Positions 8,206 through 16,175 of a stretch of DNA of 64,000 bases are shown here, one piece after another. How positions within the stretch are numbered: position 1 is the stretch's first letter; each line of letters begins with the position of its first letter. This stretch comes from an uncultured Treponema sp. (GTDB lineage: Bacteria; Spirochaetota; Spirochaetia; Treponematales; Treponemataceae): contig CAMCRZ010000009.1 in assembly GCA_945877425.1 (NCBI GenBank), forward strand, positions 1 to 64,000, written 5' to 3'. The notes under the pieces were generated by a model, which was not told the origin of the DNA, ran no database searches, and saw only the letters and a program-made list of their open reading frames with translations. The position numbers were made by a program, and so were the translations under genes.

Positions 8206-8628
8206 ATGAAACTGAATACAAATTTTACGGTCGCTGTTCACACGATTTTGTGCATTGCGTATTTTCAAAAAGATAATAAAGTTACTTCTGATTTTATCGC
8301 AGGAAGTACGGGAATGAATCCTGTGATTATAAGAAAAATTTTGGGAAGGCTGCAGACAACTTCTATTGTGGAAACAAAGGCCGGCGTGGGTGGTTCAACG
8401 CTTTCAAAAAAGGCGGAAGACATTTCTCTTCTGGACATTTACAAGGCAGTCAGCTGCGAGGAAGAAGGTGAGCGTTCCGTGTTCAATTTTCACGCAAATC
8501 CGAATGCAAAGTGCCCGGTGGGGAGCAAGATTCATTCAGTGCTAGACGAGCCTTTGAGCCGTGTGCAAAACGCAATGGAAAAGGAGTTGGGAAAGATTTC
8601 TGTTGCGGAATTGATGAAGGGGATTTAG
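8206..8628 (+). CDS. Rrf2-family transcriptional regulator
   Basis: MKLNTNFTVAVHTILCIAYFQKDNKVTSDFIAGSTGMNPVIIRKILGRLQTTSIVETKAGVGGSTLSKKAEDISLLDIYKAV. Confidence 0.9.
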   Translation: MKLNTNFTVAVHTILCIAYFQKDNKVTSDFIAGSTGMNPVIIRKILGRLQTTSIVETKAGVGGSTLSKKAEDISLLDIYKAVSCEEEGERSVFNFHANPNAKCPVGSKIHSVLDEPLSRVQNAMEKELGKISVAELMKGI

Positions 8629-8677
8629 TTTTACCAAAGTTCTATTCTTCATAATATCTTTCGGCTATACTTTCACT

Positions 8678-10066
8678 ATGAATATTACAAATCTAATTTC
8701 TGATGTTACTAGGGATGAACTTGTTGATTTTCTTTCCGATTTGGCTTCAAAGAATGATACGGTTGCTTCAATGCTCGTTGCGCGTTTTGCAAAAGCCGAT
8801 GGCAGCACTGAACTCTCTGCAATAAAAACCGAGGTAAGTCAGATTATCCGCGGAAACGGCGACCGCTACGGCTTTATCGACTACCACGCATCTTACCGTT
8901 TTGAAAAAGAAATGTATTCGTTTATGAATAATATTTTTCCGTCGCTTATTTCAGCAGGGAAAAACTGGATTGCTTTTGAAGGCTTGTGCTTCATTTTTTT
9001 AACACTTGCCGAGCCTATCGATATTGATGATTCTAACGGCACGATTGGTAACTTGTCTTATGAGATTATGGATTTTTGGGAACAGGCAATAAATTCTATG
9101 GCAGATGATGAGCGCAAAAAAGCCCGTTTGTGGTTCGAGGCAAATATGCATAACGAAAAAATAATCGACTATATGCAGGAATATCTTTTTCCCGCTTACA
9201 TGGATTTTTTCACTGACGAAGACTCTCTGCGCGCCCAAATAAAATTCATCGATTCTTTTTTGGAAGAAACTTCTCCTGAAGCAGCTCATAATATTTTCTC
9301 CGCACGATATGAAGTTGAAAATTATGTCGAAGCAAAAATTCATTGTATGGAAAAATTGAATTTCTCCGAAAATGAGATTATTTCTTTTATGGAAAAATAC
9401 CTTGAGTTCGATAATATCTGCTACATCGTAGTTGAAAAATGTCTGGCTTGCGGAGATTACAAAAGAGCGGAAGATTTACTTGTAAATCTGATTGCAGTAA
9501 ATCAAAATCTGCCGGGAATAGTTCACAAAGCAAACGAAAAGCTGCTTGAAATTTATAGAGAGACAAAGAACGAAGCAAAAATAACACAGACATTACGCTG
9601 GCTTTTTCTGAATTTGCGACGATTTGACCTCAATCTTTACAATGAGTATAAATCTCGGTTTTCTAAAAATGAATGGCCGGACGAGCTTGAAAAATTGATT
9701 TCTGAAAAAGCGGATTCAGATTTTGTTGAGTCAATTTTTGTTGAAGAAAAAAAGTACGACAGGCTTTTTACTTCCGTAAAAAAATCGCACACACGATGGA
9801 AGGACTTTTACAAGCTGGAAAAGTACAGCGAGATTCTGTCAGAAAATTATGCATCGGAAATTGTACAGATGTTCAAAGAAAGTCTTGAAGAAAGAGTAAA
9901 AGGAGTGAACTCCCGGCCTCAGTACGCAGAACTTGCAAACCACCTGGAAAATCTTTCTAAAATCCCGGGCGGAAAAGCAGCCGCTCTGACACTTCGTGAT
10001 GAATGGCTCGAAACATACCGAAAACGCCCTGCAATGGTTGATGAACTGAAAAAGGCAAGGTTGTAG
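8678..10066 (+). CDS. Hypothetical protein, SWIM-associated/DUF6880-like helical repeat protein
   Basis: Long uninterrupted ORF with C-terminal ...YAELANHLENLSKIPGGKAAALTLRDEWLETYRKRPAMVDELKKARL, similar to the C-terminal region of SWIM zinc-finger family proteins; domain name from memory. Confidence 0.6.
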   Translation: MNITNLISDVTRDELVDFLSDLASKNDTVASMLVARFAKADGSTELSAIKTEVSQIIRGNGDRYGFIDYHASYRFEKEMYSFMNNIFPSLISAGKNWIAFEGLCFIFLTLAEPIDIDDSNGTIGNLSYEIMDFWEQAINSMADDERKKARLWFEANMHNEKIIDYMQEYLFPAYMDFFTDEDSLRAQIKFIDSFLEETSPEAAHNIFSARYEVENYVEAKIHCMEKLNFSENEIISFMEKYLEFDNICYIVVEKCLACGDYKRAEDLLVNLIAVNQNLPGIVHKANEKLLEIYRETKNEAKITQTLRWLFLNLRRFDLNLYNEYKSRFSKNEWPDELEKLISEKADSDFVESIFVEEKKYDRLFTSVKKSHTRWKDFYKLEKYSEILSENYASEIVQMFKESLEERVKGVNSRPQYAELANHLENLSKIPGGKAAALTLRDEWLETYRKRPAMVDELKKARL

Positions 10067-10162
10067 TCAAACTCAATACCCTGACCACCCTTTTCAAAAT
10101 TCTTCCCTCAAAAGCAAAAAATTGTGTTATACTATTCTTATCTCACAGACAGGAGGCGGACT

Positions 10163-10432
10163 ATGGCAGCAATGGCATTAAGACAGCAAGTTATAGATTA
10201 TGTTGATCAGCTTGATGATGAAAAAACAGAACTCGTACTTGTTTTTGCACAATCTTTGATAAATTCAAACTCATCTCTCCAAAATTCAAAAACACCAGCA
10301 GAACGCATATTAGCAGCCAAAGCTCTGGCCGAGCTTGAAACAATGAATTTTACCCCAAAAGCAGAAATCAGCATGGACGGACGGAAAGAACGAGCCGAAG
10401 CCTTGTGGAGAAAATATGAAAGTATTTCTTGA
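10163..10432 (+). CDS. Putative antitoxin of PIN toxin
   Basis: MAAMALRQQVIDYVDQLDDEKTELVLVFAQSLI...; overlaps downstream PIN gene; RBS aggaggcgg. Confidence 0.65.
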   Translation: MAAMALRQQVIDYVDQLDDEKTELVLVFAQSLINSNSSLQNSKTPAERILAAKALAELETMNFTPKAEISMDGRKERAEALWRKYESIS

Positions 10433-10841
10433 TACCAATATACTGCTCGACTATCTTCTTAAACGTCAGCCATTTTATGAATCTGTCAAAAAAGTATTTG
10501 AAATGTGCCTGTACACTATTGACGGTTGTGTTACGCCTCATTCTCTAATCGATGTTTTCTATATGCTTAGTGAAAGAACGGATGCAACAACTGAATTTTG
10601 CAGGGAAACAATTTTAAAACTCAGAGCAGTTTTGTTTGTGATTCCCGAAAACGATGACATCGTTCTTGCAGCTGCCCGCAACACAGATTTTTCCGATTTT
10701 GAAGATTCCATGCAGAATGAATCTGCTATGATTGCAGGAGTTGACTATATAATCACCCGCAATAAAAAAGATTTTGATAAATCTACTGTTTCCGCCATTA
10801 CTCCAGAGGAATTTTTGAAATTGGTACTCGGTGAAAAATAA
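10416..10841 (+). CDS. PIN-domain toxin
   Basis: MKVFLDTNILLDYLLKRQPFYESVKKVFEMC...DFEDSMQNESAMIAGVDYIITRNKKDF, typical PIN_3-like protein. Confidence 0.85.
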   Translation: MKVFLDTNILLDYLLKRQPFYESVKKVFEMCLYTIDGCVTPHSLIDVFYMLSERTDATTEFCRETILKLRAVLFVIPENDDIVLAAARNTDFSDFEDSMQNESAMIAGVDYIITRNKKDFDKSTVSAITPEEFLKLVLGEK

Positions 10842-11032
10842 CTGACGGGTTATTCACAATATTTTTCCAGTTCAATCAAAAATCCCTTTAGTTCTTTTCA
10901 TAATTGCTTCGACAGTTAGTTTCCAGTTATTAACAAACCAGCGGAGCGAAGAGACGCATACGCTGCACATCCAAATTTTTAACGCCACTTCATTAAGATG
11001 TGGCTTTTTTGTTTCCGCCCCCAAATTCAAAA

Positions 11033-11468
11033 CTGTCACCCCCAAACTCGTTTCAGGGGTCTATTACTATATGGCACGGATTCTGAAAGCGATGCATTAG
11101 ACAGAATTTATAAATACGCAAAGGACTTTGAAATTGAAAATCCTGAAGTTATCGGCTGGGATTTTCCGTTTCTTTCGCAGGAACAGATAAATGTCTATCA
11201 CATGCACGGTTATACAGCAGCATTGATTCTGCCAGAAGGACTTGAAATCAAGAACAGCGACATGAAAGTTCATCAACAGGAAGAACATAACTACGCCGCA
11301 ATCCACATTGAACGACCGTTCGAAGATCCTTTTTCAACAATTCCGGGAGCATACCGAGCTTTGGATGATTTTATGAAAGTCAACGGCCGGGAACATGAAG
11401 ATAAAAACATCATTCCGTGTTTTGAAACAGTCGGCAAAACCATGGATGTTTATATTGCATGTAAATAA
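11033..11468 (+). pseudogene. GyrI-like/AraC effector-binding domain remnant (N-terminus missing)
   Basis: GYTAALILPEGLEIKNSDMKVHQQEEHNYAAIHIERPFEDPFSTIPGAYRALDDFMKVNGREHE...IPCFETVGKTMDVYIACK; only the C-terminal GyrI-like half is present. Confidence 0.5.
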
Positions 11469-11773
11469 AAGCTGCAAAATTGAATCAACAGCTTTGGCTT
11501 AAATGTCAGAGTTGTTGATTTTATAAAGTGCTGTCTATAACTTCATAGAAATCACACACGCCCCCAAGTTTAGATTGTGAAACAAGTTCAGAATGACATT
11601 GTCCTGCCCAAAGTGAACTTGGATTTTTTAGGAAAGCTTATAAGGTGCTTTAAGACTGCTGCTGTTGCAGCCAATAAGCTTTTCTAAAGACAGCAACAGA
11701 GAAATATTCATTCATGCAATTTTTTATATATTCAGAAATTGTGCGGGCAATCATAAAATTATTATTGGCAACT

Positions 11774-11812
11774 TTGGCGGATATTTCAAGTGCGACTTTA
11801 AATATCCGCCAA
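11774..11812. repeat. Perfect 13-bp inverted repeat (hairpin)
   Basis: TTGGCGGATATTT caagtgcgacttt AAATATCCGCCAA. Confidence 0.85.
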
Positions 11813-11834
11813 TTTTCGCTACAAATAAATGCCA

Positions 11835-11872
11835 AAACCTGCCATGCTCGTAACGCACACAATCTTGCCGGT
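11835..11872 (+). repeat. Short dispersed repeat, copy F1
   Basis: AAACCTGCCATGCTCGTAACGCACA ... TCTTGCCGGT, shared with 14708-14750. Confidence 0.75.
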
Positions 11873-11918
11873 ATGGGATTTTGAAAGCCGAATTTTAATC
11901 TTAGGAACAATGCCCTCG

Positions 11919-11949
11919 CCTGCTTCCCGGAAAGCAGGATTTTTTTTTA
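11919..11949 (+). terminator. Rho-independent terminator
   Basis: CCTGCTT/AAGCAGG stem followed by T-tract. Confidence 0.75.
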
Positions 11950-11990
11950 TCTGAAAAATTTTGTATGTTTGTAATTAATCATGCAAGATG

Positions 11991-12722
11991 CTAGTTGAAC
12001 AATTTTATTTTCCTGCAATCTTCTATGTATTGTTCGGTTAGCGTGCATTTTTTGCCGAAAAGCAGTCTGTCAAAATAATGCGTAAGTGGAAAATCTGTAC
12101 CAAACAAAACTTTTTCTTTGACTCCACTTTTCATAAGTGTAATTATGTCTTTTTCGTCTGAATATGCAGTATCAGATTTTACGTTTTTGTATTTTTTCAG
12201 CATTTTTATTGTAATGTTAACAGGATTTGAATGTGCAAGAATTACGTTTGCATCCGGGAAAATTTTGAAAAAAGGCTCAAATCTGGAAGGTAATGTTTCG
12301 GGAGTTTTTCCGCAGTGAATTAAAACTGATTTATTTTCCGTGCAGCATCCAAAAATTTCTTCAAGTGCTTTTTTATGACATGGATTTTCGAAATCCCATT
12401 TTTGAGCAAAAGGATGAAGTTTTATGCCGCAGTAGTCAAAAGCCTTTAATGCGGATTTTACGCTGATGTTTTCTTCTGCATATTTTGGAATGTACCAGAG
12501 ATATGGCTTTACGACTATTTTTTTTGATTTGAAAGCCTGTGCGTAAGCAATTTCTTCTTCCACTTTTGAAAGTTCTGCATCGTCCCGGCAGGATGAAGTT
12601 GACGAATAGTGAACTTCTGTTATTCCTGTCTGAACACAAGTTTCTTCAATGCTCTGAAAAACAGAATATGCATCAAAATAAATTTCGTTGAACTGCCCTA
12701 TGTGAACGTGATAGTCGGTCAT
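11991..12722 (-). CDS. Amidohydrolase-family metal-dependent hydrolase
   Basis: MTDYHVHIGQFNEIYFD...LIHCGKTPETLPSRFEPFFKIFPDANVILAHSNP...VLFGTDFPLTH. Confidence 0.8.
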   Translation of the reverse strand: MTDYHVHIGQFNEIYFDAYSVFQSIEETCVQTGITEVHYSSTSSCRDDAELSKVEEEIAYAQAFKSKKIVVKPYLWYIPKYAEENISVKSALKAFDYCGIKLHPFAQKWDFENPCHKKALEEIFGCCTENKSVLIHCGKTPETLPSRFEPFFKIFPDANVILAHSNPVNITIKMLKKYKNVKSDTAYSDEKDIITLMKSGVKEKVLFGTDFPLTHYFDRLLFGKKCTLTEQYIEDCRKIKLFN

Positions 12723-12743
12723 GAAACGAACCTGAAAAGTCAA

Positions 12744-13052
12744 TCAGAATTGTGCTAAAAATTCTTTTAAATTAATCGGGGGTTTATTTCCGTAATCTTT
12801 TTCTAATAATTTTTCAATTTCATCAATTTGTTCTTCTAAAAATTCTATTCCGTTTGTTTTCAAATACCCCAGCATTTTTTTGTATTGTGCAAGTGAAAGT
12901 TCTTCTTCATCAGCATCAATTGTGATAGATTCATCATCCGGATTATAAGTTCCTTTTGGAATTTTTATAGTTTCGTCATTATCAACTTTTCCATAACCTG
13001 ATAAATTAAGTGTTTCATTTTTCTGTGGATTTTCTTTTTTACTGTTTTCCAT
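12744..13052 (-). CDS. Hypothetical acidic small protein
   Basis: MENSKKENPQKNETLNLSGYGKVDNDETIKIPKGTYNPDDESITIDADEEELSLAQYKKML...; RBS agaggaaaatt; 21 bp from the downstream hydrolase start. Confidence 0.65.
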   Translation of the reverse strand: MENSKKENPQKNETLNLSGYGKVDNDETIKIPKGTYNPDDESITIDADEEELSLAQYKKMLGYLKTNGIEFLEEQIDEIEKLLEKDYGNKPPINLKEFLAQF

Positions 13053-13124
13053 AATTTTCCTCTTAAAAAGTTTTATGTACAGGCTGCACAAAATTGTACA
13101 GCCTATTTTTTAAGCATTTTCAAT

Positions 13125-13304
13125 AATTACATTTGTTGAAAAATGTGATTACCACCTGTTACTTTGCAACCGGACAGCATTGGGGTTGTTGAGTAACTTG
13201 TGGCGATATAACCGCATTTAATACACTGCCAGTTTGCACCAGCAAAGAAACCTTTTCCCAGCTTTAATTCATAAGCTGGAGTCTTAATGTTTTTCATCTG
13301 TTTC
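13125..13304 (-). CDS. Small putative metal-binding protein (WQCxxCG...GC...H type), not in supplied ORF track
   Basis: Reverse strand: ATGAAACAGATGAAAAACATT...: MKQMKNIKTPAYELKLGKGFFAGANWQCIKCGYIATSYSTTPMLSGCKVTGGNHIFQQM*; RBS ggaggtttcatt. Confidence 0.65.
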
Positions 13305-13330
13305 ATAATGAAACCTCCATAAAATTTATT

Positions 13331-13586
13331 TTAAGAATGTAAAACTACATTCCTATTTTCTTTTTTGCCTATAGTTTTTCCATTTAAAAAGTTTCCTATT
13401 TTAATCTCATACCAATCTGAGTTTTCCGAAATTGATTCCACATCTACTGAAGTTCCATCCGCAAGGGAAGCAAAAACAGTTCCATTTTCAGAAGGACGGT
13501 CTCTTACTTCAACATCACCGTTAAGCTTAACTTCTTTTGCAAAACAAAATGATGTTAAAACAGTAAAGATAAAGCAATAAATTTCT
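13331..13586 (-). pseudogene. Secreted SH3-like domain protein with frameshift in signal peptide
   Basis: Reverse strand ATGAAGAAGAAATTTATTGCTTTATCTTTACTGTTTTAA = MKKKFIALSLLF*; one extra T would give MKKKFIALSLLFLTSFCFAKEVKLNGDVEVRDRPSENGTVFASLADGTSVDVESISENSDWYEIKIG. Confidence 0.55.
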
Positions 13587-13604
13587 TCTTCATAAATCAC
13601 TCCA

Positions 13605-13865
13605 TCAAATTTGAATCCATACGTGTTTAAAACCTGTTACAGGGCAGCCTTCACTAGGAGTTGGCCGTGGACCTGTAAAGCCTGTTGGATTTTTTCCGCA
13701 ATGAAAACATTGCCAGTCACGAGATCTTGTACTTCCTGCCGGGACTCTAAGCCATACGTGACTTGCACCTGCAGGACAGTCTCCGCCAGCACTTGGTAAA
13801 TCTCCTGTAAAACCAGAAGGATTGTTTCCACATTTTCTGCATTGCCATTCTTCTCTTGTTGCCAT
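13605..13865 (-). CDS. Tandem-duplicated small Cys/His zinc-ribbon-like protein
   Basis: MATREEWQCRKCGNNPSGFTGDLPSAGGDCPAGASHVWLRVPAGSTRSRDWQCFHCGKNPTGFTGPRPTPSEGCPVTGFKHVWIQI; two copies of WQCxxCG-x(n)-P-x(n)-CP-x(n)-HVW; RBS gagga. Confidence 0.75.
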   Translation of the reverse strand: MATREEWQCRKCGNNPSGFTGDLPSAGGDCPAGASHVWLRVPAGSTRSRDWQCFHCGKNPTGFTGPRPTPSEGCPVTGFKHVWIQI

Positions 13866-13937
13866 ACATTCCTCATTTTGCGATAGTTCCAATTTTATAA
13901 ACTGTCAGCAACAGCAATCTTTTATTGTTAAGAAAAA

Positions 13938-14192
13938 TCACCAGTGGAAGTGATAGAATTTTAAAAGACTTGCCCATTCCAGAGTGATAATTGCTTCAAA
14001 CATTCCAAAATGACTTAACGACCTTTCAATATCAGCAGGAGTTGATTTGTTTAACCACTCTGCAATTTTACGGCGCAATACAAGCAATAAATAAATCAGT
14101 TTTAAAGGACAGCCTAAAATGATGTACCAAACTGTACAAGGAACTCTTAAAATAGTTAAAAGTACTTTTCCAATAATTTTTAAAATTTCCAT
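13938..14192 (-). CDS. Small membrane protein
   Basis: MEILKIIGKVLLTILRVPCTVWYIILGCPLKLIYLLLVLRRKIAEWLNKSTPADIERS; hydrophobic N-terminal segments; RBS aggaga. Confidence 0.55.
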   Translation of the reverse strand: MEILKIIGKVLLTILRVPCTVWYIILGCPLKLIYLLLVLRRKIAEWLNKSTPADIERSLSHFGMFEAIITLEWASLLKFYHFHW

Positions 14193-14274
14193 TGAATTAC
14201 ATTCTCCTAAAAAAAATCACAGAGTCGACCTCAAATATATGAAATCGACTCCGTATTAAACTCTTTAGAACAAC

Positions 14275-14421
14275 TTATGCAGTTCTTTCACACTTTTGAC
14301 AATTTAAATGCGATGGATTCTGTCCAGGTCCTCCGCTCTTGTCATTGTAAGTTGGACATCCAGCTGCGTAGCTTCCTGATGAAGCGTTCTGTGCGATTAC
14401 CTGTGGTTTTGTATAAGCCAT
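14275..14421 (-). CDS. 48-aa Cys-containing peptide (precursor-like), not in supplied ORF track
   Basis: Reverse strand ATGGCTTATACAAAACCACAGG...: MAYTKPQVIAQNASSGSYAAGCPTYNDKSGGPGQNPSHLNCQKCERTA*; RBS aggagaaaact. Confidence 0.65.
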   Translation of the reverse strand: MAYTKPQVIAQNASSGSYAAGCPTYNDKSGGPGQNPSHLNCQKCERTA

Positions 14422-14449
14422 AGTTTTCTCCTAAAAAAATTGAATATAT

Positions 14450-14585
14450 AATCCTTAACAAGGATTTCTTTTAAATTTTGCTTATGCAAAATACAAAAGA
14501 CAAACTAAAAAACTTTTCGAGCGAAGCGATGAAAAGTTTTTTAAAGCGGTTGTGTCAACCGCTTTAAAGGTATACCTTTAAAGCG
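14450..14585 (-). promoter_or_regulatory. Hairpin-rich leader upstream of the 48-aa ORF
   Basis: 14450-14466 AATCCTTaacAAGGATT; 14475-14492 ATTTTGCttatGCAAAAT; 14507-14542 AAAAAACTTTTC/GAAAAGTTTTTT; 14541-14567 TTAAAGCGGTTGtgtCAACCGCTTTAA; 14560-14585 perfect palindrome CGCTTTAAAGGTATACCTTTAAAGCG. Confidence 0.6.
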
Positions 14586-14707
14586 AATTTTTTTGAGAGG
14601 ATTTTAAGATGGATTAAAGGTATTTCATCGTCGCAAAACAATCTTTCCGTTCTGCATGATAAGTTTTGTTTAAAAAATTAATTTTTAGGAGGATTCTATT
14701 GGAAAAT

Positions 14708-14755
14708 AAACCTGCCATGCTCGTAACGCACAGAACAGATTCTTGCCGGTGATGG
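14708..14755 (+). repeat. Short dispersed repeat, copy F2
   Basis: AAACCTGCCATGCTCGTAACGCACA ... TCTTGCCGGT; TGCCAT/ATGGCA stem. Confidence 0.75.
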
Positions 14756-14927
14756 CACGGATTTTTGGAGAAGAGTTTATGCACAAAAACAATGACAAAG
14801 ACAAAAATGCCACAATTGCCGAGCAATCAGATTTTCTACCATTGAATATAAAAAACAGGTTTCCTTATGATTGTCATATTTCATCGTCAGGCTGAAAATA
14901 AATAAGACTGCGGATATACTTTATTTT

Positions 14928-15380
14928 ATGAACGAATCTATGGAACTGGACATTGGCTTTCTTATTAAAAACATCAACGACAGGCTTGAGCAGGCTGCAA
15001 ACAAGGAGTTCAAGGAACTGGACTTGACGAGCTCTCAAATGAGGGTCTTGTTTTTCCTTCATCAGCAAAAAAATTTTGAGTGCTCACCGAAAGAACTGGA
15101 AGACTATCTGAATGTTTCGCACCCGACTATAAACGGCATTTTAAAGCGCATGGAAGAAAAAGGCTTTCTCTCAACTGAAATCACAAAAAAAGACGGACAC
15201 CTTTCAAAAACCGTAAAATCAACAAAAAAAGGACAGGAAACTTTCAAGAAGACAGGCAAATCCAAAAACATCCACGAAAAAAAACTGTCAGAAAACCTTA
15301 CCGAAAAAGAACGCGCCACCCTCATAAAACTTTTATCCAAAGTTCAAAAAGCTGTTTCTGAAATAATCATGCAACAGTAA
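14928..15380 (+). CDS. MarR-family transcriptional regulator
   Basis: MNESMELDIGFLIKNINDRLEQAANKEFKELDLTSSQMRVLFFLHQQ...VSHPTINGILKRMEEKGFLSTE. Confidence 0.9.
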   Translation: MNESMELDIGFLIKNINDRLEQAANKEFKELDLTSSQMRVLFFLHQQKNFECSPKELEDYLNVSHPTINGILKRMEEKGFLSTEITKKDGHLSKTVKSTKKGQETFKKTGKSKNIHEKKLSENLTEKERATLIKLLSKVQKAVSEIIMQQ

Positions 15381-15404
15381 CACATTACAGTGCTTTATAA
15401 ACAG

Positions 15405-16079
15405 CTACAGGCACTTGTAACCTACACCTCTTACTGTTTCAATTAAATTTTCGTACCTGCCTATTTTCTGCCTTAAAGTGCGGATGTGAACATCAACAGT
15501 GCGGCTTTCTATATCAGCATCAATTTTCCAGATTACGTCAAGAAGTTTTTCTCTTGTCAAAACATTGCCTCTGTTTTTCATAAGAAGCACAAGCAAATCA
15601 AATTCCTTTACAGTAAGAAAAATTTGTTTTCCGTCAGCAAAAACTGTATGCTTATTTAAATCAACTTTCAAACCGTCTATTTCAAGAATTTTCTGTTCAC
15701 CGTTAAAATCAGATTTTTCATAGCGTCGTATAACTGCCTTAATTCTTGAAAGAAGAGTCATCATTCCGAAAGGCTTTGTAATGTAATCATCAGCACCAGA
15801 ATCAAGACCTGTTACTACATCGAATTCGCTGTCCTTTGCAGTAAGCATTATTACAGGAATAAGCGACGTTTCAGGACTGGCTCTAATCTTATGAAGAATT
15901 GAAATGCCGTCTTCTTCCGGAAGCATAATGTCTAAAAGAATAAGTTCTGGCTTTGCCTTAGAAAGTTCCTGATAAAATTCTGACGGAAGGGAAAAACTTA
16001 AACATTTAAAGCCCTGGCTGTTCAAAGTGTAATCAATTAATTTTCTAATGGAATCATCATCTTCTAACAAAAATATCAT
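15405..16079 (-). CDS. OmpR/PhoB-family response regulator
   Basis: MIFLLEDDDSIRKLIDYTL...LILLDIMLPEEDGISILHKIR...VIMLTAKD...TKPFG + winged helix RTVDVHIRTLRQKIG...VRGVGYKC. Confidence 0.95.
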   Translation of the reverse strand: MIFLLEDDDSIRKLIDYTLNSQGFKCLSFSLPSEFYQELSKAKPELILLDIMLPEEDGISILHKIRASPETSLIPVIMLTAKDSEFDVVTGLDSGADDYITKPFGMMTLLSRIKAVIRRYEKSDFNGEQKILEIDGLKVDLNKHTVFADGKQIFLTVKEFDLLVLLMKNRGNVLTREKLLDVIWKIDADIESRTVDVHIRTLRQKIGRYENLIETVRGVGYKCL

Positions 16080-16175
16080 AGTAAAACTTTAAAATTATCT
16101 TTTGTAAAAATCAATTGCACCGACTGCGTTAAATGTTAAGTTTTTGTAAAAATTATTTTTCGCTTATAAATTCCT

